Source: Acanthosoma haemorrhoidale
Lineage: Eukaryota > Arthropoda > Insecta > Hemiptera > Acanthosomatidae
NCBI GenBank assembly: GCA_930367205.1
Contig: OV884011.1
Coordinates: 168,155,226 to 168,219,225 of the forward strand
Length of the DNA: 64,000 nt
Reading direction: 5' to 3'
Shown here: positions 59,918 through 64,000 of the stretch, piece by piece
Numbering within the stretch: position 1 is the stretch's first letter
Layout of the letters: every line of letters begins with the position of its first letter
Translations under genes and position numbers: made by a program
The notes under the pieces: model-generated
Database searches by the model: none
Told to the model about the DNA's origin: nothing
Seen by the model: the letters and a program-made list of their open reading frames with translations, nothing else

Positions 59918-61691
59918 TTTCATTATTTAATACCTTTGATCAATAACAATTAACATTTTTTATGATATTTTCTCTTTACTTGTTGACAAATAAACATCAT
60001 GCATCATGAGCTTTAGTGAAAAATCGAGTGTCAATTTATCTTCAAAATAGTAAAGATTACTTTCTAAAGAAGCTTGGTGATTTTGATATTGGTAGTATTT
60101 TTGACAAGAGTGTTGTTAACTCAGGTTCCTCTTTTAGGTCTAATACCAACATCTCATGCTAAGCAACCCTCCCCCCTTACGGAGAGAAAGTAGAGTACCA
60201 AGAAGAAGAGCTAAAGAAACCATCAGCAATATCCTCTAAAAGCAAACTCCTTGAATTCTCTTTTTGATGATTTTTTTCTAAATAACCAATTCTTCCTAAA
60301 TCTATTATCTGTCATTCATTCTAAATCGATCACTTAATGTACCGTAGGATTTGATTTGGTGAATCACTATGTGACAGCGACAGATAGTGGAGGCAGTGGA
60401 AAACTACACACTATCTATTTGTACGAGATTAATACTTTCTGGCGTGTTTCTTGTAGAGCTATCGGATCCCTCTCATGCAATGTTTTAAGGACTAACTAAT
60501 AGTCATTGATGACCGACAATACGGGTCATTATCGGATCCCGCTCTTCAGGAGTTACTCACGCAAGGACCAAGATAAAACATTATTCACGGAGGAAATGAG
60601 TCAATATTTGGACAATGACTAACCGTATTGGTGTTATAAGTTGTATCTCGGTATTGACGCACAATGACGATTATACCGTATCAACATTTCAACTACATCA
60701 ATAGTTTCCCGGTCATGGTTTTTACGATTTCACTGACTAAATCAAAAAAAAAAAAAATCACTAAATCTTATTTATAAACAGGAGGTGGTTCAAAAACTAG
60801 GAACAGCCTAGAAAGATTCGAGAACGTGTGAAGTACAGAGCGTTGAAGAAAAATTAGCCCTTTACTAGCTGGTAAAACAGACAATTTTATTATAATTGAA
60901 GATAAGATCGGTTGAGAAATAACAGTCGAATCTAGATTTAACCTTGAAGGAAGAATATTTGTGTTAAAGTTTTAACGGAAGTGCAAACAAAAAAAGGTTA
61001 ATTGCAACATTTAACTTAAATGTAGCTTCGTTTGTACAAATTAATCGTTTTTGAAACTAGTTGTTATTCATATTCCAACAAATCAGTTACTGTTAATAAT
61101 AATGTTAACTTTATGATTTGAAACACGATGTTGTTGGCTGTGCAAGAACTTTGTTCAATGCCTGCGTCTGTCGAATATATCGGACTAATGATGGAACGTT
61201 CTCTCACAACATTTTCATCTGGTTCATACTTGTTTCTAATTTTAAAAACAACGCTACGATTTATCTCTAATTTGTTTTATATTAGGCATAATTTAGGCCG
61301 ATCAGTGTGGTTATCTCCAAAATCCTCCTTCTACTTCTACAACTTTCTCGCACTTTCTTTATTCAGAACTTAATGTGGATTCGGCCATTATTTTTCAACA
61401 GTTAAATTTGCAACAAAAATAAAATTAATTTTTTTCCTGCTAAAAAAAAAATCCTTTTAATATTTAAAAAAATATTTTATTATTTTAAAAAAATACTAGA
61501 TTATTGTTGTGTCGCAGTTTTTCTCTTTGATACGGACGAAATCGTCTTGTTACTGCGTCAAGTCTGCCCTAAACCATTGGGGGCCAACTTCAATTAGCTT
61601 CTCAACTTGGATTTGAGAAAGGTTAAAATTAATTAAGGAAAGCTTATTAGATTCCGCACCTTCTTGGTTCCCTTTTTTTTCCCCCATAGGG
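59918..61691. other. No supported gene
   Basis: AT-rich, with a mildly GC-richer stretch at 60380-60640 in which ATCGGATCCC occurs twice (about 60461 and 60533). The 81-codon plus frame at 61128-61373 has no motif. Confidence 0.45.
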
Positions 61692-61895
61692 TTCTTAAAC
61701 AGGACTTCTATGTTCAAACTGGTATACCATGCTAACAGGAATACCTCGTTCTGGTCGGAACCCTTTTCCGTAACAATCAGCCATCATACATGGAAGGCCG
61801 ATACCATGACTGCGGATGCCTTGTACGTATACGCGTTCAGGAACGCAGTGACCATTTGCAAAAGGAAGAACTGCCCAAAAAAAAACATGCACTAA
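61692..61895 (-). other. Exon-like patch with three competing frames
   Basis: The DNA is markedly less AT-rich than its flanks. On the minus strand nine T followed by GGGCAG form a good splice acceptor, with the exon starting at 61870. The frame after it reads LPFANGHCVPERVYVQGIRS and ends at a TAA near 61697, which would make a terminal exon of about 58 codons. A second minus frame reads VTAFLNAYTYKASAVMVSAF with a single internal TGA, and a plus frame (61710-61895) is also open. No family is recognised. A transposon fragment is as likely as a gene. Confidence 0.22.
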
Positions 61896-64000
61896 CGTCT
61901 TTGTTTAACCACTTAAAATGCCACAAGACCAAAAAACGTCACAGATAAAACGCACAGACAAAAAATATGAGACGATTTTTATGTCGAAGTGTAATGTGGT
62001 CGTTATCATTTATTGCGTACCTGAATGTTTTAAATTAAACCCTGTTAACCTGTAGGGTGGGTTTCTCTGAGAAACGAAGTGGGTTTTTTTTTTACCGGAG
62101 GTAATCTTTTTTTTTTTTTATGCTGAAAATAGCGGTTTTGAGATAATTTTAAAAATATTAAAGAAGTATTTTCTGAAAGAATACGGATTGATATTTTTGC
62201 AACATTTTAATACGTACTTCATGAAATGATCACTTATTTAATTTATATTATACTCCATATTTAGATACAAATTTAAACATAAAGGTAGTATATTTAATGA
62301 AAATAAGAGTCCTGTAGAAAATGCTGTGTGGGAATGCCTACTACATTCTGCCCCTGCGCTAAAAGTGGGGCATGTTTTTTGTTGTGTTAGTGGGTTGTCC
62401 TCAAAGATGTTGTCTCCCACTTTACGACATATAATTCAACTTAATGTCCTAATGAAACGGGAAGCTTTAATTTTTTGTAGAACGTGCGTACCTCGAACCA
62501 GCTGCGGGTCTCCATACAAAAAACCTTTTAGATTCAATTTGTTGCCATAAATAAATCATACCACAGTTTTATTACTGAAAAAACAGAATCCGGTTAACCT
62601 GACAGTGCGTTTCAAAGACTTTAAACGACAGATAGCTTTTATTAATTACTATAACAGTTTTATAAAAAAAGAAAATAGCTTATTTTTAAGGTGGAGGTTC
62701 TACATTTAAACAGGTATGTTGACATAGAACAATTTAGGTCGCAAAAACGCTGAAACACTTAAGAAGTTTCAAGGGTATATTCCACAACAGGTCAAACTAT
62801 ATTATGAGCGCTCCATTATTCTTAAATCAATAAATAGTAAAACAATCTTTATAATTTTTAGACTTATAATTTTAGATTTATCGCAAATTTAGATTATGAT
62901 AACTATAAACAAACTAAGTTTTTTTTTTTTAGTTCGCTATTCATTAAGAAGAGATGTGTACTCACTAAAATTTAACAAATATTGTTTGAATAGTTATTTC
63001 ATGAATTAATTTAAAAAGATAATAAATCAGCATTATTTAAAATATATTCTCTTTATATTCTCAATAATTTAAATTATGAATTTATTTTCCTGTTAATTTC
63101 GTTGCTTGCCTTTGTTTTAAGAAAATGTAAATATAGATTTATTGTTAGATTAAATTAATTTTATTTTTGGTTTTAGTTTTAATCCCAATCCAATTTCTTT
63201 AATTCAGTTTCAGTTCAATAAATCCACTTGTTTAATATCTATTTTGCTGTCTATATTATACCAATTTAAAGTTTTAAGTAACGTTTACAACTACTCGATT
63301 TAGTTGACTATTTCATTTTAATTTTTAGTTTTGTCAAACACTGTCATTAAGAAACTAGAAAAAAACCGAATTAAATATCAATTTTGACTGAAAATACGAA
63401 GTATTCCTTTATGGTTATTTAATTTCTTTTTGGGAAATAATAACATCTCTTAGCACGATAACATTTTTTATCCTTATTTTGTACTTTTTATTTGTTCTTA
63501 ATGTCAATGTTTTTTTTCGTTTAATACTTATTATATCAGAACACATTTCCCATAAGATGTGAATAAATTAAAACGGCCTGACAGATATAAGGATATATTT
63601 ATTTGTTAGATAATTTAAACTGTATTATTTAATTAATACATAGATACTTGGGGACCAATTTTATGGAAGTCCTACTTTGTTTTGATTGTCCCTCATTTGA
63701 ATAGCTGAGGGAGATATTTTACATGAGCATCATAACAATAAACCGAATAACAAATTATAATAGAGCATTAATTTCGAATCATTTGCCGTGAATGTTACGC
63801 TGGCGTATATATTCTGCAGAAGGTGGACTAGAAATATGCGGAAACTCTTGCAAAACCGTTCAAGGACTAACTCGGCGCTAACTGGACGTAGAAAATAAAA
63901 CAGTCAGCAGTTACTGGAACCTTCCAGTGGTCAGAGGAAAAAAAAAGGCTGACAATAAATAATACCTTGTGGTCTGTGTAAAGTGGTTAATTATAGGGGG
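61896..64000. other. No supported gene
   Basis: Very AT-rich apart from 62320-62520, where plus (62326-62550, 74 codons) and minus (62238-62420) frames overlap without recognisable domains, and a more balanced stretch at 63790-63930. No repeat family recognised. Confidence 0.5.

Noticed and set aside
201..64000. Bacterial, viral or defence-system genes and CRISPR-like arrays.
   Set aside because: No frame is long enough, and there are no ribosome-binding sites, operon structure or regularly spaced repeats with unique spacers. The tandem arrays at 521-895 have no spacers.

Overview
This window looks like an AT-rich (about two thirds A+T by eye), intron-containing animal genome, most likely an arthropod and probably an insect with a large, repeat-rich genome. 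The reasons are a decayed Tc1-type (DD34E) transposase, several 5'-truncated 3' ends of a Jockey-type non-LTR retrotransposon, tRNA-like SINE heads, and one convincing small coding exon with a GT splice donor surrounded by non-coding DNA. No bacterial-style genes, operons, ribosomal RNA genes or CRISPR arrays are visible. The longest uninterrupted reading frame in 64 kb is about 140 codons. That is close to what chance gives in this much sequence, so the window is essentially intergenic or intronic.

Layout. 1-7 kb: first copy of a dispersed repeat (named R1 here), two short tandem arrays, overlapping inverted repeats, the Tc1 relic (2.3-2.9 kb), a CpG-rich block ending in a good splice donor (3.56-3.89 kb), and the first retrotransposon end (family J1). 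7-20 kb: a hairpin-rich block, more R1, a small reading frame that may be a first exon (10.97-11.11 kb), an LTR-like hairpin segment, a second retrotransposon end (family J2) and a SINE head. 22-31 kb: a CpG-rich island, two J1 ends in opposite orientation, a tRNA-like segment, and the best gene evidence in the window: a 54-codon N-terminal exon on the minus strand (26054-26215). A second dispersed repeat (R2) and a SINE head directly followed by R1 come next. 31-53 kb: mostly featureless, with four full or partial R1 copies (a fifth at 51.5 kb), three GC-richer blocks, a LINE C-terminal fragment and the longest J1 copy, which still carries decayed coding sequence (48.1-48.7 kb). 53-64 kb: two promoter-like GC-rich patches, the minus-strand J2 end, another tRNA-like segment and one ambiguous exon-like patch.

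How the parts relate. No pathway can be reconstructed. The dominant signal is the repeat landscape: nine R1 copies in both orientations, four J1 ends, two J2 ends whose 3' terminus resembles that of J1, and paired copies of R2 and R3. If the exon at 26.1 kb is real, its gene continues towards lower coordinates, through what would be a long, repeat-filled intron. I could not identify the gene family. Repeat names R1, R2, R3, J1 and J2 are labels made up for this answer; all alignments were done by eye.
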